This document shows positions 43,701-52,736 of a DNA stretch of 64,000 nt, in pieces. Source of the stretch: Lactarius indigo (lineage: Eukaryota; Basidiomycota; Agaricomycetes; Russulales; Russulaceae); the NCBI GenBank assembly GCA_025766275.1, contig JAFKAC010000014.1, positions 558,001 through 622,000 of the forward strand. The letters run 5' to 3'. How positions within the stretch are numbered: the stretch's first letter is position 1; each line of letters starts with the position of its first letter. The notes below the pieces were generated by a model. The model had not been told where the DNA came from, made no database searches, and saw only the letters and a list, made by a program, of their open reading frames with translations. The position numbers and the translations under genes were made by a program.

Positions 43701-45458
43701 GTCACTAGATTGACACAATTAAAGGAAGCGTGACAATTGGCCCAGAGCCTTATCAAGAAGGCACAAGAAGGATGGGTGAAACATCGGAACACACCCTGTT
43801 ATCAAGTAGGGGATCAAGTGTGGCTGGAGGGGAAGCACCTCCAAACCAATCAACCAACGGCAAAATTAGCGGCGCGATGCCACGGACCGTTTAAAGTGAT
43901 CCAGGTGATGTCCCCCTATAATTATCGCCTTGAGCTTCCCACGCAGTGGAGCATCCACCCGGTGTTCCACATAGATCTTCTCACGCCATATAAAAACACG
44001 ACCATCCACGGCGAAAATTTCCCACGACCACCACCAGACCTTGTAGAAGGAGAGGAGGAGTACGAAGTCGAGGCTGTTCTAGACTCACGGCATTTTGGCC
44101 GCCGCAAAAAGCTCCAGTATCTCATCAAATGGAAGGGGTACCCAGACTCGGAGAACCAGTGGGTCGATAAGGATGACGTGTTTGCGCCAGAAGCAATAAG
44201 GGCGTATCAAGAGGGCCGGACAGCTGTAAGGCTCCTTAAAGGCCAACCCACGGACAGCTACGAGGAGTATCCCCTCTACCTTTGATCCGCTCATACCTCT
44301 ATGCCCACTTCTCCTCTCAGACATGTCACCACGGCGATCCTCCTCGACCAAGTCGCACAAGATGCCGCCAACCTCATCGAAAACGACGAAGAAACCGTGG
44401 TTCAACAGGTCCAGCTCACTCCGTACACACCTGCAAACATGCGAGCGGGGCATATCACCGCTCAAGAATGGGCTAATGTCTTACAGAGGTTCCCCGACCC
44501 GACTCACCAGCCCAACGACGAGCAGCAGCATGCCGTCGCTCACATCTTCCGAGACGACGACGGCAATCGAGAACCCGTCGCCGTCATTCCCCCAGGTGAC
44601 GACCTCATCGGCACGCGGGGAATTCTCCTGGCCGACCGCCCCCTCGAAGACCCAACAGGAGTTAGAAGCAACGGAGGACTGGTGGAGAGTGGCGAAGGGG
44701 TGGGCCGACGAACAACTGTGCTTAGCGCAGAAGAGGTTGAGCGAGTTGCGGCAGCGCAGGCAGCGCTCCCTCACGACGAAGCTCACGCTGACGACGAGGA
44801 TTACTACCCGGTCAGACACCCCCTCCTTCGAACGCACAGCCACCCTACTAATCCCCGAATCACCCCATGGCTCGTTCACACCGACGGAACCGCCATGTCT
44901 CGAGGATGTGTGCGACTGCCCGGCGTCGCACTTCACACCCCCATTACGCACGACGACGACCCCGCGCAGGTCCTTGCGCCTGAAGGGTTCCGGGCGAATC
45001 GACAGCCCCATTACATTCACTTCCCCATCACCGGACCTGACGGCGTAGAGAGGAACGCCAGTCATGTGCAGATTGTTGGAGGTGCGAATCCCTTCATGTT
45101 GGGGCTCATCCCCAGCTCCCCCCATCTCTACGGCAAACCCCTCTACGCTCACCCGATGCTATCGGCTGTGGGACGCGCCTTCATCGCCCATGAGGATCTA
45201 GTTATCCTCGCCTCCGACAAGATCACGGACCGCGCACTAAACCGCATCGGGGATGAATCCCTGACTGCGGAGGTGACCCACTACCGTGTGGCCGCGTATG
45301 AGGAGGAGCGGCTCGCAGCCCGTATCCGTCAACTCCAGGCCATGCGGCTGTCAGCAAGGGACGACAAGAGGGACTGCATTTACCGGCTGGAGAGAGCCAA
45401 CGTGTTTGAAAGGATTAGCGACGAGCAGTCCACGTGGACGGCGCGAGACTTTCGGTGA
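40711..45458 (+). pseudogene. pol polyprotein of element E (four TGA stops)
   Basis: Frame -1 to gag. Protease: KALVDSGATDNFM. RT: SFFFVKKKDGKLRPVQDY, YTKLDIRWGYNNIRI, then TGA 41748; VYMDDIGIAT. RNase H: VDASGFVVGAVLLQ. TGA 42795. Integrase: HHCC (HGHPGISRTQRIVERHYWWP, GCADCQ), LDFITKLP, SDRDPQFTSKF, TDGQLERTNQ. TGA 43731. Chromodomain 44065-44195 (VEAVLDSRHFGRRKKLQYLI). TGA 44283. C-terminal domain 44301-45458 ends ARDFR-stop. Each of the four stops stands opposite Arg in element F. It would make the enzymes for reverse transcription and integration if intact. Confidence 0.9.
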
Positions 45459-45473
45459 GTCTGGGGTCTCACG

Positions 45474-45488
45474 CTGAAAAGGGGGTGA
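45474..45488 (+). promoter_or_regulatory. polypurine tract of element E
   Basis: TGAAAAGGGGGTGA lies immediately 5' of the 3' LTR (45489). It is the counterpart of the tract in element F at 32142-32156. Confidence 0.8.
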
Positions 45489-45943
45489 TGTTACGGTTCC
45501 GCATGTTGGACCCTTACTGTACCGGTTGTGACTACGGCTGTAAGGTATATTAGTCACGGACTCGGGGTTTACGATAGGAGTTAGGTGTTGAAGGTGACTC
45601 GATCCTAGTACAGATAGTAGTAGTATTAGGACTGCGTTACTTACGCGATACGTTGGACGCTACGATACGATGACTCATAGCAGTGCTTGAAAGCCTGCTC
45701 TTCTTGTATTTAAGGTAGCTGCAGAAGACCAAGATACGCCATCTTGGTCTTCTTCAATCGTCACTTCTTGTCTCTAAAAACCCTGCTTCGCCTCTATCTA
45801 GATATAGGGCCGTCTAAAGTCCGCTAGTGTCTTCGAACATCTAGCCGTTGCCTTCATGCCATACGCCTTGTGCGTGATTAGCTAAGTCACAGTCGCCTCC
45901 CTCTTATACGCTCAAGTCGAGCTAACGTCGTGACGGCGTTACA
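45489..45943 (+). repeat. 3' LTR of element E
   Basis: 455 bp. It differs from the 5' LTR at four visible sites: ACTACGG/ACTATGG, CTGCGTT/CTGTGTT, TTCATGCC/TTCGTGCC (all at CpG) and CTCTTATACG/CTCTCATACG. It is followed by TSD GACAA (45944-45948) and then by the continuation of the host gypsy. Confidence 0.95.
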
Positions 45944-46740
45944 GACAACCTGATGGAACTCACCGCTGCACATCCCAAGCACGCGAATGACGCCGACAAT
46001 GCCTAAGAAGAGAAGCAGCGGAAATAATTGTGCAAGGAGAAGAACCAGACGACGAAGAAGTTGTCTATGAACACTACTTCCAAGACAACCCAATCCTGGA
46101 TGAACCCCAACCAGCTCAGCCGAATCAACACCTCCATCCAGGTCAAGATTGGAGGATGCAACCCCCTGACCATCCTTATCAGATCAAAATACCAGCAGCC
46201 AATGGAACATATCACAACACGCCGTACATATGGTTCCTCATTGACCAACGTGACGAACCCATCATTATGGGCACGGATGGGAGGTGTCAACCCCAATACT
46301 ATGCCACCCTTTGTGCACTCCCTCAACCCGACAATCTCCGCAACAAGGCACTGGACAGCAAGCATGACTTATTTTCTTCCAGTCACACCGCACGTCACCA
46401 TGTAGACCGCACCCTCATGGCCCTAGCCGACCCAGGAGCATGCACCAAAGTACACCATCTGAGCAAATCTAAAGGAGAAAGAGACAATCTCATCCAGCAG
46501 ATGAGAGAAACAGAAAGAGCCTGGAGCAAATGGGCTGTTCACGCAGACAATATCGATCAACACATCAAACTGGCGAACATAGTGTTGTGCATATTCAAAC
46601 ACCTCCAACACCCGCTACCCACGACTCTCGTCCAATATGCCCTGCCGTATCTGCAGACTGACCCCCGGCTTCGACACCATCACAACTACACCCACACCAA
46701 CCAAATCCACATAATGATCAGCGGTGGCTTATGTAATTGA
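45944..46740 (+). pseudogene. C-terminal pol domain of the host gypsy element
   Basis: The sequence beyond the E insertion. After a short damaged stretch, a frame at 46030-46740 reads EEPDDEEVVYEHYF ... PYQIKIPAANGTYHNTPYIW, then DEPIIMGTDGRCQPQYYATL, then a predicted coiled-coil-like helix (KGERDNLIQQMRETERAWSK). The order and spacing match the post-chromodomain region of E and F (PHYIRYPITGPDG, DPLILGVIPGSPHVYGKPF, coiled coil). It is therefore the end of the same polyprotein whose chromodomain lies at 30.1 kb. Confidence 0.7.
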
Positions 46741-47617
46741 TACCCCCAACCGACGGTGAGATTCTTTAATAGTTCATACTCAGCCGGCGCCGGCCGACGG
46801 CAGAGATTCCGCCATAATTGATACTCCAACCGACGTTGGCTGGGTCGGAGATAGTCGGGAATAGTTGGGGATTGATGAGTTACTCGAACACAGAATAGAA
46901 AGGCTTAGAGGTGGCTATTATATGTGTAGTATCCAAAGGTGATGTGTAATCAATCAAAGGAGCAAGACTCAGGCATATAAGACCATCCACTCAGATATGT
47001 GCAAGCACATCAAATGAATACAAGTGAAACAGAATATATAAGGAGTGTCTGATCACAGGTGACTGTCAATTGATAGTCTATGCATATTAGGGAGAATATC
47101 TAATAATAATATACCAATCGGGACACCCGCTATAATTGATAGTCTAATTGACAACAGGTGGGTCGGAGATAGTCGGGGATCTCTGAGGGTCATCATAAGC
47201 AAAATATAAATGAACAGAGATCATAGAGGCTACTATGTAGTCTATTCAGAGGTTATCTAATAAGAATATACCAATCATGACATCTCTGATAATTGATAGT
47301 GTAACTGACGATAGGTGGGTCGGAAATAGTTGGGGATCTCCAATGGACTTCATAAATACAATGGAAATGCATTGAGGTCATAGAGGCTACTAGTCTATGT
47401 GGAGTATCCAGAGGTCATCTATATTCAATAAAATGAGCAGAACGGAATATTTGATCACAAGTATGTGGTGACTGCTTATAAGTGTCAGAGACAACAGACA
47501 GAGTCAAGGCACAGTGAGCTAGAGCGGAGTTCCCGCTTGTGAATACATACAAATGCAGGCTAGTGGGTGTCGGTGAAAGGAAATACAGGGGAGTAAATAA
47601 GGTGAATACAGGATAGG
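46741..47617. repeat. AT-rich segment with three diverged copies of a ~60-bp unit
   Basis: Units at about 46813-46875, 47131-47190 and 47279-47340 share ATAATTGATA(G/C)T(C/G)TAA(T/C)(T/C)GAC...GGTGGGTCGGAGATAGTCGGGGAT. Near the left end, CAACCGACGGTGAG and GCCGGCGCCGGCCGACGGC form imperfect palindromes that recur in spirit at 52510-52580 (CCAACCGACGTCGGCC). It may be the decayed 3' LTR of the host gypsy or another transposon end. No gene is visible. Confidence 0.5.
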
Positions 47618-48060
47618 TGTCATGAACGCCTCATATTTTTCCTCTCTTCCCTTCCATTGTCCCTTCGCTTTGTGGCTTCACAGGCACCTGCCTTGCTGGC
47701 ATTTGCCTCACTTCTTTGCTTTGCTGGCATCTGCTTTGCTGGCATCTGCTTTGCTGGCATCAACCGTGCTGGCATTGTACTGCCTCGCTGGCACCCATGG
47801 ACAATAGCTATATAAACCCCGTAGTACACCCTGTATTTCCTTAGCTTTGGCTTTGTCAATCTACTGTCTTGTCCCTCAGCACAGTCCTCTCTTCTCTACC
47901 ACAGCTCTCTTCTCTGAAGCCTTGTTGCCTTGAGCTATATCAAGGAACACCCACAGACTTAAGTGCTGTTCTGCTCAGCAGTGGACCAACTCAGTATCCT
48001 TTGCCCTAGGCAGGACCTGTTACAGACTGACCCAACGCACGCCCCGGCAGTGGCGTGACA
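47618..48060 (+). repeat. 5' LTR of element G
   Basis: 443 bp from TGTCATGAACGCC to GGCGTGACA. It includes a run of TTTGCTGGCATC units (about 47720-47775) and TATATAAACCCCG (about 47809) as a TATA region. The end is immediately followed by TAAGCCAAAGCTACC, the probable primer-binding region. Longer than the solo copy at 15046 because of extra CTGGCATC units. Confidence 0.92.
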
Positions 48061-48094
48061 TAAGCCAAAGCTACCGACCTCAGAACTAGCCACC

Positions 48095-49810
48095 GTGGCT
48101 AGCATCGAACTCGATCTCTTACCCGACGACCAGTGGACTGAAGTATTCCGCCACTGGCAAGACGACTTACCGACACACATACTTGGGTGTGCCTATTGGA
48201 ACTCATCGCACCTTGACAGACGCGGAGGCTATCGAGCTCTCCTTAATGGACGCATCTATAACCTCGACTTTATAAACCACCGGTGGCACGTCCTTGAAAA
48301 ACGCGGCACCGAATTCTTCACTAAATCATCCCTTGCCATCCCTCGTAACAACGACATCGGTCTTGGCTGGTGGAACTCAGAAGACGACGAGAACCCCGAA
48401 CGATATCACCTCGACCATCCTGAGACCTTTCCAGAACCAACCGCACCCGTCCGCATAAACTCCCCGGTTGAAGAGGACCATCTTATCGAGAACAACGACG
48501 CACCTGCTGAAACATCAGCACCAATCGAGAACGAGCTCGCCGAAGCCCTAGAGCACGTACCCATTGACGCCCCGGACTTTTGGCACCAGATTGCAGCTGC
48601 CTCAACGCCCGTCTCACCTGTATTCCCACCTCTTCTTACCGTCACAGCACCATCTGTTATCACCCCATCAGCACCCGCTATGTCCTCAGGATCCGCAGCC
48701 AACACCTCTTCGGGAGGGAAGCTCAGTGGCAACGCCCCAGCCATATTCGATGGCTCCCGCGATAAGTCGAAGAAGTTCCTTCGAGAATTCGACCTGTATC
48801 GTGGCATGAATGAGGACTCATCAGTAATCCGATCACCTTACCAGCGTGTATTCTTAGCGCTATCCTTCATCCATGGACCCAATGTCGACGACTGGGTTGA
48901 CACCCAACTCGAGGGACTCCGAACAAAAGTTAGTGGCACGACAACGGCGGCCGCTATCCCAAAAACCGACGAGTCGTTGTGGAATGACTTCGTCACCAGC
49001 TTCAAATCAGCCTACACCAATGTCACCGAAAAGCAGGACGCTTACCAGCTCCTAAAAGCGCTCCAGATGAAAGGAGCCGACCTTGACACGTACACTGCCA
49101 CGTTTCAAAACCTCGCCGCGAAGGCAGGTTATGCTCTTGACGCCGCAGCCACAGTCGACCTCTATTCGGGAGGGCTGCCGCGTGGCCTCTTATCGGCCAT
49201 CTTGAAACGCGACACGGTCCCCGAAACCTTCGCACAGTGGGTCGAATCGGCCCAAAAAGAGCAACGAAAATACGCGATGCTTCGCGCTCGCGTAGGCCTC
49301 AACGATGGAGGCAAGAAGATTGGTGGAAAAACTAAGCAGGAGTGGTTTCAACTGTTCAATTCGGGCAGTAACCAAGGAGGAGGACGACGTACCAGCAACC
49401 AGTCCACCCAGCAGGCCACGACCCCAACTCGCGATCCCGATGCGATGGATGTCGATCACACTCGTATCGCGCTAACTGACGAGGAGATGCAACGTTGCTG
49501 CTCAGAAGGACGTTGCTTCCGCTGCTTCGGAAAAGGACATCTATCCCGCGATTGCCTCAAACGATCGTCTGGCCAGGTCAGTGGAGGAGCCACCACGATT
49601 CGCCAGAACGACAACCGTCGCGGAAATACGACTTCCGCACGTATCGCCGAGGTCGAACCGACCCCAGCACCAGTAACATCCACTCCCAGCCCAGCCGCGC
49701 CGACCCCGCAGAAGAAGAATGGTGACAGTTTCGTTGCCCAGGTCCGCGCCATGAAAAACGACGAGAAAGAAGCCATCCTCGACGCCCTCTTCACCGACGA
49801 GGATTTTTAG
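48095..49810 (+). CDS. gag of element G, 571 aa
   Basis: Open from a TGA at the LTR end (48056-48058) with no ATG: the first conserved codon is GTG at 48095 in GCCACCGTGG, a perfect Kozak context except for A to G. The first in-frame ATG lies about 195 codons in. Domains: N-terminal DDQWTEVFRHWQDDLP region, Pro/Ala linker, capsid-like region (FDGSRDKSKKFLREFDLYRG, MKGADLDTYTATFQNLAAKA), basic region and zinc knuckle CFRCFGKGHLSRDC, ending LDALFTDEDF at TAG 49808. Uninterrupted. Confidence 0.85.
   Translation: MASIELDLLPDDQWTEVFRHWQDDLPTHILGCAYWNSSHLDRRGGYRALLNGRIYNLDFINHRWHVLEKRGTEFFTKSSLAIPRNNDIGLGWWNSEDDENPERYHLDHPETFPEPTAPVRINSPVEEDHLIENNDAPAETSAPIENELAEALEHVPIDAPDFWHQIAAASTPVSPVFPPLLTVTAPSVITPSAPAMSSGSAANTSSGGKLSGNAPAIFDGSRDKSKKFLREFDLYRGMNEDSSVIRSPYQRVFLALSFIHGPNVDDWVDTQLEGLRTKVSGTTTAAAIPKTDESLWNDFVTSFKSAYTNVTEKQDAYQLLKALQMKGADLDTYTATFQNLAAKAGYALDAAATVDLYSGGLPRGLLSAILKRDTVPETFAQWVESAQKEQRKYAMLRARVGLNDGGKKIGGKTKQEWFQLFNSGSNQGGGRRTSNQSTQQATTPTRDPDAMDVDHTRIALTDEEMQRCCSEGRCFRCFGKGHLSRDCLKRSSGQVSGGATTIRQNDNRRGNTTSARIAEVEPTPAPVTSTPSPAAPTPQKKNGDSFVAQVRAMKNDEKEAILDALFTDEDF
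49801..49807 (+). promoter_or_regulatory. -1 ribosomal frameshift site of element G (G GAT TTT)
   Basis: The gag frame ends GAG GAT TTT TAG. The heptamer G GAT TTT is the slippery sequence known from red clover necrotic mosaic virus, here directly before the stop codon. The -1 frame continues open into protease (ALVDSGATENFI). It differs from the GGGAAAA used by E and F but is at the same gene junction. Confidence 0.7.
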
Positions 49811-52455
49811 CCAGCTCGGATCCCACGGCCTGGGTTCGAGCCTTCAAAGTAGACAGCATGTATGTATGCCGACGAAATAGCCTGCAAATATCAGTCACCT
49901 TTCGATCTACTTGTGAAACGGCCAAGATCGCGCTGGTTGACAGCGGCGCAACCGAAAACTTCATTCACTCCAGAGTCGCTCAACGACTACAACTTCCCAC
50001 ACAACAACTCACCATGGCTCGAACAATTCGAAATGTCGATGGCACCGAAAACCATGCAGGACGAATCAATAAATATGTTGCATTAAAAGTGCGACTTGGA
50101 AATCGACAAACGATCCAACGATTTTATATCACGGACTTAGGAAACGACGATATCCTACTAGGGTACCCCTGGCTTCAGCAATTCGAGCCCACAATCGACT
50201 GGAAACAAGGAGTACTCACCCCAGAACCCCTCTACTTGTCCACTCTCCTCGTACCTACAGCGCGTCGATCTACCACGATCCAAGACGAAGCCCCTAGTAG
50301 GGGAGACGCATTCGTGGTTCAGAACAACCCCTGTAACTCGGAAACGAAGCCGGTCAACGATCGGACGCAAAAAACGAGCCCTGCAACAGAAAAAGGTCAA
50401 CACCAGACCATATCACCTTACCTAGTCGTAAGAGCCGCCGCTTTTAACAAGTGGCGGTCGCTCGTTGATGCTATCGACCCCTGGGAAGCTGGAGACGAGC
50501 TACACATCAGAATACCAGAAGAGGGGACAATCCGAGGCACGAATATGGCCCAGCAATGGGCCATAGAGGCAAATAAAGACAAGGCAAAACTGACTGAGGG
50601 TTCAATCCCCGCCGAATACCGTCGCCACATCAAGGTGTTTTCCGAAGCAGAGTCTCAACGTTTCCCACCATCACGTGACTGGGACCACGCGATCGAACTC
50701 GCCCCAGACGCGCCTGCCACGCTTGATTGTAAAGTATATCCCCTAACTAAGGACGAACGTGGGGCATTATGAAAGTTCATAGATGAACATCTGGCAAGGC
50801 AGTACATCCACCCATCGCACTCCCCCTATGCCAGCCCCTTTTTCTTTATTAAGAAGAAGGACGGAAAACTACGGCCAGTCCAAGACTATCGACGCCTAAA
50901 CCAATACACCATTCGCAACACGTACCCTCTCCCCCTCATTAAAACCCTCACGGAGGGCCTCAGAGGCAGCCGCCTCTACACCAAGTTCGACATCAGATGG
51001 GGGTATAATAACGTGCGAATTAAGGAAGGCGACGAATGGAAAGCAGCCTTTAAAACAGAGGAAGGACTGTTCGAACCACGCGTTATGTTTTTTGGGCTAA
51101 CCAATTCACCCTCAACCTTCCAAGCCATGATGGACACCATCCTGCGTACCCAGTTAAAGGCAGAAAGCCACCGCTATGTCTTCGATTACATGGACGACAT
51201 TCTTATTGCTACCCCAGACGACCTCTCCCTCCACCGTGCCATTGTCCATGAAGTACTTGACATCTTGGAACGCGAGAGTCTCTTCCTCAAACCAGAAAAG
51301 TGCACCTTTGAAGCATGATGAGTGGAGTATCTGGGGCTCATCCTTGAAGGTGACAAAATCGAAGCTGACCCTACAAAACTTGCTGGACTCAGAGACTGGC
51401 CTCGCACCCTTAAAACAGTTAAACAAGTACGCAGTACCTTAGGTGTCTTCGGATACCAGCGACCCTTCATTCCAGGCTTCGCCACCATTGCTCGCCCACT
51501 CACTAATCTTCTAAAAAAGGACTGCCCCTTTATCTGGACACCTGAATGCACGGTCGCCATCGATAAACTTGTTACCATCCTCACCAACACTCCAGTTCTC
51601 TGGCAACCTGACCTGAGTGCCCCCTTTGAGGTTGAAGTTGATGCTTCTGCCTTCGCCACTGGTGGCATCCTATATCAGCGTGACGCCAACCATAAACTCC
51701 GCCCAGTCGCCTATCACTCCAAAACATTCAATGAGGCAGAGCGCAACTACGATATCCATGACCGTGAACTCCTTGCAGTTATCACTGCCCTTAAGGAGTG
51801 GCGACACTTCCTCCTCGGCTCCCCACACCCTGTCACTATCTATACTGATCACGCGAACCTCCAGTACTACAAACAGCCCCACAAAATCAACCGGCGCGTT
51901 GCCCGCTACATCTCCTTGCTTGGGGAATACAATCTCAAACTCGTCCACAAACCCGGTACCACTAACTGTGCTGATGCTCTCTCTTGGCGACCTGACCATG
52001 ATGATGGTTCCGCTGACAACCAAGACGTCACCGTCCTCCCCACACAACTGTTCGCCTGCACTACTCAGCTCTCCTCTCTTGAGCGGGATGTTCGCACCCT
52101 CCAATTGTCGCATATCCCCACGATTCTGCGCTGGAAAGCCACTTATGGTTTATCCCTTTCTGACGATTCCTGGTGGCATGACGGCCGCCTCGTGGTCGTG
52201 GAAGACCCCGGTCTTAGGAGGGGGGTAATTTCCCTCTATCATGATTCCCCTAGTGCGGGTCACCCAGGAATCGCCAATACACATGCCCTCGTTGCATGCG
52301 ACTACTGGTGGCCAGGAATGCAAAACACCATTATAGCCTATGTCAAAGGATGCGCTGCCTGTCAGGCAAATAAAGTTGTCTCCCATCGACCTCGACCCCC
52401 ACCTTTCCCTATCACCACCAATCCTGGGGCGCGACCATTCGAAACAGTCAGCCAA
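49802..52455 (+). pseudogene. pol of element G, truncated in integrase
   Basis: Protease: ALVDSGATENFI. Stop TGA 50770. RT: SPFFFIKKKDGKLRPVQDYR, YTKFDIRWGYNNVRI, FDYMDDILIAT, ending with two TGA codons at 51316-51321. RNase H: VDASAFATGGILYQ, YDIHDRELLAVITALKEW. Integrase HHCC: GHPGIANTHALVACDYWWPG ... GCAACQ. Similarity stops near TNPGARPFETVS (about 52450). The frame then runs through unrelated sequence to 52512. No chromodomain remains. Confidence 0.88.
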
Positions 52456-52736
52456 TGTTCTGCCATGAATTTCATGGTTGATGGGCCACCCGACGGGCAG
52501 ATTCCCTCATGACTCATGGGCCAACCGACGTCGGCCGACGCACTAGATTTTTCCGGAATTCATGGGCCACCCGACGTCGGTTCAGGGATTTCCTGTACAG
52601 CATCTCACATTGATAAATAATATTCTATGGGTTTATCGGAATCAGACATTTCCACTGCAGGAAACATAGAAGTATAAGCTCCTGTCACCTACAGAAGCAA
52701 GGCCTTCCCAATTAAATGGCAGAATAAGCTTACATC
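52456..52736. other. junction sequence with short GC-rich repeats
   Basis: Three imperfect copies of ATGGGCCACCCGACG (about 52488, 52514 as ATGGGCCAACCGACG, 52563) lie just after the break in element G, followed by AT-rich sequence. CCGACGTCGG is a 10-bp palindrome. It could be an end of the KDZ element or of another transposon that truncated G. No gene. Confidence 0.4.

Larger units (their letters stand above)
30414..45943 (+). mobile_element. Ty3/gypsy chromovirus E, full length, split by element F
   Basis: Paired 455-bp LTRs at both ends (30414-30868, 45489-45943) and a perfect TSD GACAA (30409-30413, 45944-45948). A polypurine tract precedes the 3' LTR (45474-45488). Internal genes are gag and pol in one strand with a -1 frameshift between them. 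Element F (31631-39481) was inserted into gag. Length is about 15.5 kb, of which E itself is about 7.7 kb. LTRs differ at four positions; three are C/T or G/A at CpG. Five TGA stops inactivate it. Confidence 0.96.
18955..46740 (+). mobile_element. old Ty3/gypsy chromovirus, host of the nest
   Basis: The element is in pieces: gag 18955-19675 and 25728-26626, pol 26633-30413 with a solo LTR inside, and the C-terminal domain 45944-46740. It is split by hAT 2 (19676-25719), solo LTR C (27596-28101) and gypsy E (30414-45943). Domain order gag, protease, RT, RNase H, integrase, chromodomain, tail is that of chromoviruses. Without insertions it is about 5.7 kb. No LTR pair was recognised at its ends; TGTAATTGATACCC from about 46734 may begin a 3' LTR. 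Exact limits are therefore uncertain. All clear premature stops are TGA. Confidence 0.8.
47618..52455 (+). mobile_element. Ty3/gypsy element G, 3' truncated
   Basis: The 5' LTR, gag, a -1 frameshift, protease, RT, RNase H and the integrase zinc-binding region are present. Sequence similarity to integrase ends at about 52455, before the catalytic core, and there is no 3' LTR. ATAGG (47613-47617) would be the left TSD. RNase H through the HHCC region is open. It represents a third gypsy lineage here, recognised by its LTR family (also solo at 15046-15430). Confidence 0.9.

Noticed and set aside
26633..45458. TGA read as an amino acid (recoding) in gypsy pol.
   Set aside because: The intact genes in the window use TGA as a true stop (PEF copy A, F-box gene, gag of E and F), and the positions differ between copies, fitting independent mutation.
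44301..45458. Envelope-like third gene in element E.
   Set aside because: No signal peptide or membrane segment is present, and in element F the region is fused in frame to pol. The separation in E is due to a TGA at 44283 replacing Arg.
51186..52228. 147-203 aa open frames overlapping pol of element G.
   Set aside because: They are shadow frames of RT/RNase H/integrase coding sequence with no motif of their own.
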